Assembly (NCBI GenBank): GCA_030844895.1
Contig: CM061231.1
Coordinates: 2,046,001-2,110,000 of the forward strand
Direction of reading: 5' to 3'
DNA: 64,000 bases
From: Ambrosia x helenae
Lineage: Eukaryota > Streptophyta > Magnoliopsida > Asterales > Asteraceae
Part shown: in pieces, positions 46,593-55,990 of the stretch
How positions within the stretch are numbered: the stretch's first letter is position 1
Layout: each line of letters starts with the position of its first letter
Position numbers and translations under genes: made by a program
Notes under the pieces: generated by a model
Databases searched by the model: none
Told to the model about the DNA's origin: nothing
What the model saw: the letters and a program-made list of their open reading frames with translations, nothing else

Positions 46593-48681
46593 TTAAGAAA
46601 ATCTTTATATGATATAATAACATAGTTTGCCTAAGAAAATCTTGAAATGGTTTTGGTTATTTGGTTATAGCATTTATGCTTGGAATTTTTAGGCTTAATT
46701 TTTTGTATTTGTTAAAATGATTTATTGGTTATTTCATATTTCGGCCCTTTTTTTTTTCTTTCTTTCTTTTTTTTTTTTTTTTGAGTTACACTGTTTGTTA
46801 ATTTCTGATAAATTTACTTAAAATATAAAAAATATAGTTGTAATCCATAAATTCAATAACAAACATTGAAAGTTTTGGGCATAAATGTTGTTTTATTTTT
46901 TTTTTATTTTTTTTTTTTGTTAATGACTAATTGGTTAGTTAATTTTTGATAAATTTACTTAATATTAAAAATAAAAATTGTTAATCCATAAATTCAATAA
47001 CAGACATTTAAAGTTTTGGGCATAAATGTTTTTTTTTCTTAATGATTAATTGGTTATTACATATTGGGCCTTTTTTTTTTGAGTTACACTGTTAATTTTT
47101 GATAAATTTGCTTAATATTTATAAATAAAATTATAATCTATATATTCAATATCAAACATTAAAAAATAAACGGCTTTTTTTATTATGTGTTGGTTCGGTT
47201 AGTTGGTTTTATGCTTATCCCTAACTAAGGTTTTGTCTTGGTTCAGTTAATCGTGTTTCATATGACCTCATATGGCATACATGTCATATGACATGCAAAA
47301 ATGGTCATATGAGTCGTATGACTGGCGAAAAATGGTCATACGGATCGTAAAAGGCCTGTATGAGGTGGTGTTCGCCAAATCATTTAAGTAGTATCTGTAT
47401 GACGAGTCTGAGTAACAAAGAAATGATTGATGTGGCCACTGATAAAGATATTACAAGTATGACGATTTTCGCCCTATCATACGGTCGGATCATATGACAT
47501 CACACAAAGTCATATGGCCCGTATGATATGACAAGACACGATGGTGTACGTATTTTTAGAAATCAAGTATTGGAATTGGTTTCTTTTGCTTCATGTTGGG
47601 ACTATGATGCATTTAGATCACCAGCAGCAGCACCATTGATGATGGGGGGAGACCTTCACATGTTTGGTCAGTTCCGACCTGTTTGGCGTGACGCATCAGC
47701 AAAGGGGTTGGGCAATTCCAGTTCAAGTTCAAGTTCTAGTTCTAGTTCCCATCAGATTTACATAACATTTCGACCTGATAGTACATTTACGAACGAAGAC
47801 GTAGCAAATTACTTCAGGTACTTTATCTGACTATGTGCATGCAGCATGTTCTTATGTAGCCATATCCCATTTTGTTTGTGATTGATGAATTAAATGATTC
47901 ATTATTCTTTTGTTCTTAAGTTTATTTGGACCAGTTCAAGATGTGCGAATTCCGGATCAACAGATGCGAATGTTTGGGTTTGTTACATTTGCTTTCGCGG
48001 AAACAATGAAATTAGTTTTGGCCAAACAGAACCCTCATTTCGTTTGTGGTTCGTGCGTTGTTGTTAAGCCCTACAAAGATTTGTGAGCAATCCCTGTCTA
48101 GTACTAGAGTCTTTTTTTTTTTTTTTATAGTGTATATTGTTTTAATTGTTCTGTTCTATTTTTTTTATTTAACTTTTGTAAATAAATTGCGTTTGTAGGA
48201 AGCATCGACATCAAATCGATAGAGGGGATCTTGCTGCTATTGAATCTGTTGAGCCTTTTGGTCATATACCTTCTGGTGAGTATAACCTTGTATTCATCCT
48301 TTCGTTTCCTCTGATTACGCGTGTCTAGCGTTTAATCATTAATAATGTATGTTGTGTTTTTCGTGCATTGGTGTATTGGGTAGGTTGGTTTTATAATGAG
48401 AATATAAGTTTCACAAAACTTAGATAATTAGTGTGTCAATCATGCTTAGAAACCGATGTATTATTAATGCCTCACGTACGTATAGCTCCCATCTTGCGCC
48501 TCACGCTTTTTAACAACATGTTCATAAGCAAATGAGTGGGAACTGTCTCTAACTCTGATGACCAATGGCAGTGACAGAAGAAATTAATGGCAGTGAAACC
48601 AAAGAGCTTCCTGCAAAGAGCCGTGATGCCAATGGCAACGGAAGCTATAACCATGAAAGGTTTTGCATTCTACAAATATAA
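45618..48681 (+). CDS. CCCH zinc-finger and RRM protein (5-exon model)
   Basis: A predicted RNA-binding protein of the plant CCCH/RRM type. Exon 1 (45618-46087) has the conserved N-terminal 'NASKIMGYILI' segment and a CCCH finger (CADFAHGFCKKGSCCTFFH). Exon 2 (47560-47817) holds a Ser run and opens the RRM (HQIYITFRPDSTFTNEDV). Exon 3 (47921-48082) has 'LFGPVQDVRIP' and 'MRMFGFVTF', the RNP motifs. Exon 4 is 48199-48275. Exon 5 (48572-48681) is the least sure; it keeps frame and reads TEEINGSETKELPAK. The model gives 358 aa, shorter than better-known relatives of 400-700 aa. Starting at 45618 skips a leader without conserved sequence. Function in RNA metabolism is inferred from the domains. 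Confidence 0.75.
46101..46139. repeat. (TTA)n microsatellite
   Basis: About thirteen TTA repeats starting 14 bp after the exon 1 donor of the CCCH gene. It generates the spurious Ile-, Leu- and Asn-run frames here. Confidence 0.9.
46210..46370. repeat. Short degenerate repeats ('gacacaatg')
   Basis: The motif [A/G]ACACAATG or ACACAGTG recurs about eight times at 15-30-bp spacing within intron 1 of the CCCH gene. Confidence 0.6.
46538..46593. repeat. (TAT)n microsatellite
   Basis: About eighteen ATT/TTA repeats in intron 1 of the CCCH gene. Confidence 0.9.
46690..47175. repeat. Three diverged tandem units of about 150 bp
   Basis: The phrases 'gataaatttacttaa', 'attcaataacaaacatt' and 'gttttgggcataaatg' recur around 46810-46890, 46940-47030 and 47090-47165. 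The units are separated by T runs. They lie within intron 1 of the CCCH gene. Confidence 0.65.
47250..47525. repeat. TCATATGAC-rich segment
   Basis: TCATATGA/TCATACGG/GTATGA motifs recur about fifteen times in 270 bp, in both orientations since TCATATGA is palindromic. It ends 35 bp before the exon 2 acceptor of the CCCH gene. Confidence 0.55.
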
Positions 48682-49547
48682 ATTACTCAAGATTCATTTT
48701 TCATCCAATCTGCCAGAAGCTGATGATGCTGCCAACATAAACCAGACCTCCTCTAACATGGCTTCGCCCAAATCATGTTAGTTCCATATGCCAAGGTAAA
48801 ACAACTTACTTAGAGACTATGTTTGGATGCTTGTTTTGAATATTCATGTTGACATATATATATATATAGAAAAAGAGATGCTTATTAACACATAACATGA
48901 TTTTTTTTTTTTTTTTTTGGTGATAGAAGGGAAGGTTAAGAAACAGGACTAACTAGTTTTTTTAAAGAATATATAAATCATAAATTTTACCTTAGATAAT
49001 TATTTTGTTATGGTCAAAATGGGTAGTGACCGATTGTGAAGCAAACAAAAATTATCTTATTTGATTTAAATTTTTTTTATTTAAATCCTTTATTATTATT
49101 TGTATACATAACTAAGTGTACTTTTGTTTGGTGCAGGTATTAGAAATATCCTGTATAGCAACAAAAAAGAAAAAGGAAAAAGGTTTCAGTCATCTTCAAC
49201 AGTACAAAATATACTTACAAGTAACAACCAATGAATACATAATACATAACTAGTAGTTGAAGCTAATGTCAACTTACCCTCTCATTCTTTTTGGGGATAT
49301 GAATGATTGGTTTACATATTTTGTTGGTTGACTACTAAAAACATATATAAATTTTTGTATAGGGTAAAGCTGCAATTTTGATTGTCACAATGAATGACAA
49401 GCTACCTATGTTAACATGAGCAAAAAGTAATAAGGGATGATGTACATTACATGATTGTCACAATGAATCTTATAATATGTTTCTTAGACACATGATGACA
49501 AGTTACCCATGGTAACTTTCTCACAATAAAACAACCAAGTCACCCGT
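48682..49547. other. Convergent intergenic region
   Basis: It contains the 3' ends of the CCCH gene (+) and the PPR gene (-), with T runs at 48901-48918. No other gene was seen. Confidence 0.5.
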
Positions 49548-50357
49548 CTACTGCGATATCTTCGTTTTTGATACTTCTTTACTAGAATTCCTTCCATATC
49601 TGCCTCGTATCTTGTTGAATAAACTCGCGTATTTCTCCATAACGCGATCCTTCTCCTCAACTAAACCTAACGCCTCGTATGATTCAGCTACCTTTTTTAC
49701 AATACTGCGATCAGGAGGTTTACGACCATGCGATTCAAGGTCTTTGAAAAGCTTCACAACTTCTTTCCACATTGCATTTCTGTAGTATACTACTATCATA
49801 ATATCACATACTTTCCATGGCACTGACTGCACATCTCTACTGAGTTTCTTGACCCATAACTTGTTCGCTTCCTCGACTCTATGATCCATATCTAATGCGC
49901 GTATTAACTGCCCGTATGTTCCAACCGTTACACCTTGACCCTTGCTTAGCATCCATTTAATAACCTGCACGACTTTATGCCATTGTTGTTTTCTCTCAAG
50001 AGTAATTAACGCTGTTTTGACCCGTCCGACTGGGAACTCTTGTTCCTCTGCAACCCACGCATCAAGTGCACCATAGACTGATTCTTTACTGTCATCAAGA
50101 TCAACAAGCCTACTTACAAACTCGCCGATTTTAATCTTTTTAGACACATTGTGCGCACTTTTGAGCTTGCTCGTCTCTTCAACCTCTTGACTCGTGGTTT
50201 GCTTGTTGAAGTGGTCCTGTAACTGATTTTCATTGGCAGGGGTGTGTAGATGATACCGTGTCATTATGTTCTGGCTGTAGCTAGAGATTGGCACTCTGGA
50301 TATAACAAGTTGCTGCATCGGTCTAATCAAACCAATGATGGCTTTGGACCTCAACAT
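49548..50357 (-). CDS. Small PPR protein, At4g18975-like
   Basis: A pentatricopeptide-repeat protein of 269 aa, probably mitochondrial or plastid, of the small group related to At4g18975. The core is diagnostic: 'GALDAWVAEEQEFPVGRVKTAL', then 'ERKQQWHKVVQVIKWMLSKGQG', 'TYGQLIRALDMDHRVEEA' and 'SHGRKPPDRSIVKKVAESYEALGLVEEKDRVMEKY'. These are helix pairs of about 35 aa. I start at the Met at 50357 because what follows (MLRSKAIIGLIRPMQQLVIS) is basic and amphipathic like a targeting peptide. The frame is open to 50462, but an acceptor-like TTTCAG upstream suggests the extra part is leader or intron. No damage was seen. Confidence 0.85.
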   Translation of the reverse strand: MLRSKAIIGLIRPMQQLVISRVPISSYSQNIMTRYHLHTPANENQLQDHFNKQTTSQEVEETSKLKSAHNVSKKIKIGEFVSRLVDLDDSKESVYGALDAWVAEEQEFPVGRVKTALITLERKQQWHKVVQVIKWMLSKGQGVTVGTYGQLIRALDMDHRVEEANKLWVKKLSRDVQSVPWKVCDIMIVVYYRNAMWKEVVKLFKDLESHGRKPPDRSIVKKVAESYEALGLVEEKDRVMEKYASLFNKIRGRYGRNSSKEVSKTKISQ

Positions 50358-50976
50358 CGCTGCAGATAATGCGTCTTTATTATCCTGAAATTTGAGTTGA
50401 ATTACTCTCTTACTACAGGTACAAACCGGTTTTTTATTCATCTCTAGAAATAGGGGGCTCACAGCAACACAAAATACATTTTACAGATTTTAACAGTCTG
50501 AATCAATACTTTGTAAACAAAAAATCAAATATTAAAGCTCAAAACAATACCATTTCCTCCATAATTTAACAAACAGCCCGAATCAATTTATTTATTAATT
50601 AATTTGTTACAACGTTTTTCTACTTTTCTGTCAATCAGAATATTCTAAAAACACTAATTAACAACAGACTAGCTAATTGATTTCAATATTCAAATTGTAA
50701 ATTTAAATGCTGAATTATTAGGTTAATAATAATCAAAACCCACCATGTTTTAAAAAATAATTATGATAATAAAAATCAATTAATTTATGAATGAAGGACT
50801 TACTGTTTAACAGTTGAACCTTTTCAGATAAACAATATGAGAGGAGAACGATGCATTTGGGGCGGCGGAATATGTCGAAGGTTTGATCAGTTAACGACCC
50901 AAGTTAATAATAATGGGCCAATTGGACATGATAAATGGTATTACGGGCTTATCATATGATCCAAACAAAACTGGTG
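50358..50976 (-). promoter_or_regulatory. Upstream region of the PPR gene
   Basis: A probable 5' UTR with intron, and the promoter. AT-rich except for a GC-rich patch at 50860-50880. No clear TATA box was located. Confidence 0.35.
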
Positions 50977-51009
50977 TGGTGTGGTACTGTGGTGGAGAGA
51001 GCGTAGATG

Positions 51010-51286
51010 TGTACATTTTGTTGTTTTTTTTAAGAACCTGAGCCGGTTTGGGCTGATATGGGTCCTTTCCTGAACCGGTTTTTGGTTGAAACCGATTCGG
51101 TTTTGTACCATTTTGTCGGTTTGAAAGGTCGGTTTTGGAGACTAGTTTCGGTTGAGTTCGATTTGGTTTCGGTCTCGCTTCGTGAACCAATTGTGCACAC
51201 CTTTTTTAAAAAAAGCAAGACAAATGTTTTTTCATGTAATGTTCAACTTTTATTAATTTTTACAATGTATGAGTATATATTTTTAT
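51010..51286. mobile_element. Partial hAT-like element, cut by the MULE
   Basis: The segment from 'gaaccggtt' to 'gagtatata' resembles 54540-54730 ('ggattgaaaggtcggttt...aaaaagcaacacaa...acaatgtatgagtatata'). The MULE at 51287 interrupts it. Confidence 0.5.
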
Positions 51287-52537
51287 GAGAAAATTGCTCG
51301 AATGGTCCCTGTGGTTTGCACTTTTTTCACCTATAGTCCTCAAGTTTTCAAAATTACAGACATAGTCCCGAAACAGTGCGAAACAGTGAATTTTTTAACT
51401 CGGATAGTCCCTGGAGGATAACTGAGGTTAAATAATCCAGTTAAGTGGGTGTGAAATTACAAAACTACCCTTACTTTAATAAAAAATAATATAACACTAG
51501 TGGGTCCCACACTTCATCTTCCCCACTTTATCTTCTTCACCTCATCACCTCCACAAACCACCACCACCCATCTCCACCCTCCACCACCACCGACCCCCAT
51601 CTCCACCCATCCCACCCGATTCCAACACCCAAACCCTACCTATAAAAGCATCGCTACACACACTTCTACTGCTGCTTATTAGAGAGATCTCAAGAGATGA
51701 GGAGGAGCCGGAGGTGCTCCTGCCACCGCCTCCGGCGGAGCTCCGGCAGCCGAACACCACAACCAACCCCCTCACCTTCACCCTTTCACCAATTATTATT
51801 ATTATTAAGTGAGAGAGAGAGAGGGGAACGACGAAGAGAGAGAGAGAGAGAGATGCAGAAGGAAAGTAGAGAGAGAGAGCTTGGGAGGAGGAAGAGGAGG
51901 ACGACGACGGTTCACGGTGGTAGCTGTACCAACCGGGTCAGATCTGGTCAAGGAGGTAAAACCCAATCTTTTCCCCTCTTCGATTAACAATCTGTGGGTT
52001 GTGGTAGTTGTGATGATGATGATGACCGATGATGTTCTGTTGGGGGTTTGGTCTGGGTTCGGTGGGAAGATGATGTGTACGGCTTTGGTGGTTTACGGTT
52101 GTTGGGTGAAGGTGGAGCTTAGTGGTGTTTTGGTCCGATTGGCGGTGGTTGGCTTTGGGTCGGGTGGTTGGTGGTGGTGTTTGGCCGATGATGATGGTGG
52201 CAGTGGTGGTTGTGGTTCGGGTCGGGTCGAGCAGACCAGACCTGGTCTGGTTCTGGACTTCTGGTCTGGTCCGGCCATGGTGATAGGGTGGTGAAGTTGG
52301 TGGTGGTGGTGGTGGTGGTGGTGTAGGGATTAAGGGTTTTTTTATATAGTAAGGGTAGTTTTGTAATTTCACACCAACTTAACAGGATTATTTAACCTCA
52401 GTTATCCTCCAGGGACTATCCGAGTTAAAAAAATTCACTGTTTCACACTGTTTTGGGACTATGTCTGTAATTTTGAAAACTTGAGGACTATAGGTGAAAA
52501 AAGTGCAAACCACAGGGACCATTCGAGCAATTTTCTC
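51287..52537. mobile_element. Mutator-like element (MULE), 1251 bp, possible Pack-MULE
   Basis: Perfect 9-bp TSD TATTTTTAT (51278-51286, 52538-52546). The terminal inverted repeats are about 200 bp long, start GAGAAAATTGCTCGAATGG and are nearly perfect. The interior (51500-52320) is GC-rich and unlike the ends: a CCACC-rich strand matched by GGTGG near the other end, a TATAAAAG motif (51642), a GA repeat (51808-51855) and leader-like sequence with a donor-like GAG|GTAAAA (51954). No transposase was seen. The interior may be captured host sequence, but its source is unknown. Confidence 0.9.
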
Positions 52538-52554
52538 TATTTTTATTATGGGTG

Positions 52555-53720
52555 GTAAAATGGGTTGGTTGGTTGTTGGGTCATGATGGGTTTAAGTTAG
52601 GATGGGTTTGGGTCAAGATGAGTAGAATAAAAAAATTGGTTAGGATGGGTTGGGTCAGGATGGGTTTGGGTCTGGATGGTTTGGATTAAGATAGTTTCAC
52701 ATCAAAATAAATTAAAAATTTAAAATAACAATAAAAAATTAAAAATTAAAAAAGTAAAAAAAATTTAAAAAAAAGTAAAAAAAAAACAAATTTAAAATTA
52801 TAAAAAACAAAAATTAACTTTAAGGGATCCAAAATATTTCATTTTGAACCGGACCGGTTCGACCATATCGAGCTGGTTAACAACTTGGACCGTTACGGCC
52901 GGGCCTGGTAGCGACCCGGACCGTTTTGACCCGACCGGGCCCGGTAATGACCCAGACCGTTTCAACCTGACCCGTCCCGTAGCAACCCAAACTGTTTCGA
53001 CCCGGTCAAGCCCGGTATCGACCCGGACCGTTTCGACCCGACCGGGCCCGGTAACGACCCAGACCGTTTCAACCTAACCCGTCCCGTAGCGACCCGGACT
53101 TTTTTGACCCGACCGAGCCTGGTAGCGACCCGGACCGTTTCAACCTGACCCGTCCCGTAGCGACTCGTACTGTTTCGACGCGACCAGGCCCGTTAGCGAC
53201 CCAGACTGTTTCGGCCTGACCGAGCCCGCTAATGACCCATACCGTTTCGACCGACCGGGCCCGTCAACGACCAGACCATTTCGACCCGAACGGGCCGGTC
53301 AACAACCCAGACCGTTTGGACTCGATCAAGCCCGCTGACGACTCGAACCATTTCGATGAGCTCGGTCTCGTTAACGACCGTGTTGTTTCGACATGGCCGT
53401 CCGTTAACGACCCGAACGATTTCGAACCGACTGGGGTTATCAATAAATGCATATGATATAATTTTTTTGTTTTTAATGACATTGACTTCTATGAGGCACC
53501 AACGCTTTTGGTGTTGGTGAGTTTTAATTCAGATTTTTATATGGTTATCTAAAAATACTCATCCTGATCCATTTGTTTTTTTTTTTTTGATATATACCCA
53601 TCCTGACCCACTTACTTATTTCCTACAATTAAAATTACACATCCTAACCCCCTTGAAAATTATACTAAACCCATTTTAACCCACAAGGTCAAATTTTAAA
53701 CCCGAAACAACCCAAACTCA
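52555..53720. repeat. Inverted GGGT-rich flanks around the minisatellite
   Basis: 'gatgggtttgggtc' repeats at 52560-52690 are matched by inverse 'catcctgaccca'/'cattttaaccca' at 53570-53690. This brackets the minisatellite and suggests that the whole block is one element. Confidence 0.4.
52850..53440 (+). repeat. 36-bp minisatellite (locus B)
   Basis: About fifteen to sixteen units fit the pattern GTAACGACCCGGACCGTTTC followed by a GACCCGACCGGGCC-like half, with a 36-bp period and 10-25 percent divergence. Alternate units look more alike, suggesting higher-order duplication of about 72 bp. The open frames result from the length being divisible by three. Confidence 0.85.
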
Positions 53721-54503
53721 ACTAGATTTGTTGAAATTGTCAGGTTTAATTTTTATGTACATAATTTTTTGTATAATTCTGCTATATATAATTTTTTTTA
53801 GACTAGTTTTGACTTTTATGTTTATACATATATTTTGGTTTGAAACTGTTTTTTTTTTCTTTTTCTAATCGGTTCGGAATCGTTCTATAAAAACCGATTC
53901 GTTTGGGTTGAAGAGGAAAAGAGAGGAATCGGTAGGGGACCAGCTGTCTGGATCTGAAAACATACCGATTTGGAATATACCTGTCCAAGACAGGTTCGGT
54001 TCCTCAAACTATTTTATTTTTTGTGCACCTCTCTTATGGTGTGGTGTGGTGTAGTGTAACTCTAAGGCCCTGTTTGTTTGGGTTTGAATGACCCCAATCA
54101 GGCGTGTACCTCTGACTCGATTAGAGACGGGTGCGTTTGGCTGGGACGTCTAAGAACCAGACTTTTGGAGCGGCATTCGTGTCCGCAGGTCACGCGGGCG
54201 ATGCGTTGGAATGACAACCGAAAACCCGTTTTTGCACCTCACTGCGCGCAGGTAGGTTCCCAAGTAAAATGTGAGACATAAGATTTTATACTTCCAAGTG
54301 GTTTTCATATATAAACCAATCCATTTTTACTCTCCATGCCAATCTGGGACAAGAAATTTTAACCATTCAGATGTCTAACCAAACATCACTTAATAACTAA
54401 GCACTTAACCATTCAGAACCTCTTAACCATTCAGACCTCTTACTGGGTCAATACTTACCCATTTAGATTTTGCCAAATAGCCCTTAGTATTGATAATTTT
54501 AAC
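53721..54503. other. Intergenic; degenerate DNA-transposon sequence
   Basis: 54000-54030 ends in TTGTGCACCTCTC, like the ends of the 54504 element. 54067-54488 may be a PIF/Harbinger-like element (GGCCCTGTTTGTTTGGG at left, GCCAAATAGCCC at right, with TAA/TTA flanks). No gene was seen. Confidence 0.35.
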
Positions 54504-55208
54504 TAGAGGTAGATGTGCACGCTTCGGTTTTATATAAAAAAAACCATACTGGTTTGGGCGTTCCTTCCGAACTGGTTCGGTTTTACATCGGATTGAAAGG
54601 TCGGTTTCAATTTGTGAACCAATTCTTGCGTGAATTTATTTTTTTAAAAAGCAACACAACTTTTTTTATGTAAAGACCGACATTTATTGATTTTTACAAT
54701 TTTTTAAAGGCCTATGAGTATATATCGGTTGCAGAAACCGGTTTTTATGTGCACCTCTAACTAGACGTGTACAAATCAGTTTTTTTAAATACCCGGTTTT
54801 GGGTATGGAACCAGGTCCAGGTATTATCAGGTATTGAAAGAAACTGATTATGAGTTCGAGTATTAATGTCCGGTTTCAAAAAATAAGTTTTTCTTATTAC
54901 TTTAAAGAAAAATATATTCGATTAAAATTTAAATTTGCTCTGTAATTTATAAAAATAGTTAATATAAATTACACAAGTTCACTCGAGTACATATTATTTG
55001 GTTTATATATGCATCTAAAAAAGATATAAACATAATTAGGGTATTCTATAGGGTATTAAAAATTGGTATCGGGTATAGGAAATAACCGGTTCTGGATATT
55101 TTCGGGTATAAATCGGGTACGAGTATTGAACTCAAAATGTATACCCAGCCACTTGGGTACACAAATAACCGGGTTTTTTTCTTGGTCCGGATTTTTTGTG
55201 CACCTCTA
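54504..55208. mobile_element. Tandem pair of hAT MITEs under one TSD (705 bp)
   Basis: Perfect 8-bp TSD ATTTTAAC (54496-54503, 55209-55216). The outer ends are TAGAGGTAGATGTGCAC and, inverted, TAGAGGTGCACAAAA. In the middle, at about 54757-54775, a right end (GTGCACCTCTA) is followed after two bases by a left end (TAGACGTGTACAAATC). Two related units therefore sit head to tail but share only the outer TSD. Confidence 0.82.
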
Positions 55209-55731
55209 ATTTTAACTATGGAGCTATTTATTTATACAAGTTGTTTGAGCTCGGCTCGATTTGATTTGAGATTTTTGCGAGCTTAGGTCGAGCAGTTCAC
55301 GGGTGACTTTATTCAAGTCAACTCTCTGTGATCTGTTTAAGCTTAATACATTCATTGTTATCAAATCTGTCCGTTATAGATCGAAATAGAGAAGAAATCT
55401 CATCGAAATATATAAGAAAGTCAGAAACCTCATCAGCTCCAAAAATCAATGCTTAATATTAGAGCACCTATAATGCTATGGTTGGTTTGGAATTCTAAAA
55501 CTTCACATCACTATGTCACATCATTTCAAACCACTCTAAATCACAACCATTTTAAACCTATTTTTTTTTCTACAACCATAAACCATTCCAAACCTTCACC
55601 TCATTATCAACATCATCACCTAGTTTTTCTTTTTTATTTAACCTCAATTTAAATTCATATACTGTAATTTTAATTTATTTCCTTATAAAACTATTATTTA
55701 TTTAATAAAACTATAGAAAAATAAAACTAAA

Positions 55732-55977
55732 CTAGTATTTTACCCGTCGCCGTGACACGCGGCGTCACACGGCGGATGAAAATGTGTGTTACATACACTG
55801 TGTAACGTTTGTGTTATACGACCATTGTGTTGTGCTTAGGCTGCCGTTACATGTTGTGTATGGCCCGCGTTAGTCGTCATCCTTATGTAATTGTGTAGCA
55901 GTAGTGAAAGGGTAGATTGTTCGGTTATCAAAGAATAAAACGAAGCAAGTGGTTCGTTACGGTATTACCACAATAAT
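55732..55977 (-). mobile_element. Helitron-like 3' end
   Basis: On the minus strand: hairpin CGCCG-CGTGTCA-CGGCG, a spacer, then CTAG (55732-55735). The LINE is inserted from 55978 on. The Helitron 5' end was not found. Confidence 0.4.
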
Positions 55978-55990
55978 GACACTCTTTAAC

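Noticed and set aside
51809..52372. Frames of 144-161 aa in the MULE interior
   Set aside because: Low-complexity Pro/Thr/His or Gly/Val/Arg composition from CCACC/GGTGG repeats. No conserved domain; both strands are open at once.
52850..53440. Regular 36-bp repeats considered as a CRISPR array
   Set aside because: Units are contiguous and all of one type, without unique spacers, in a plant nuclear context without cas genes. It is a minisatellite.
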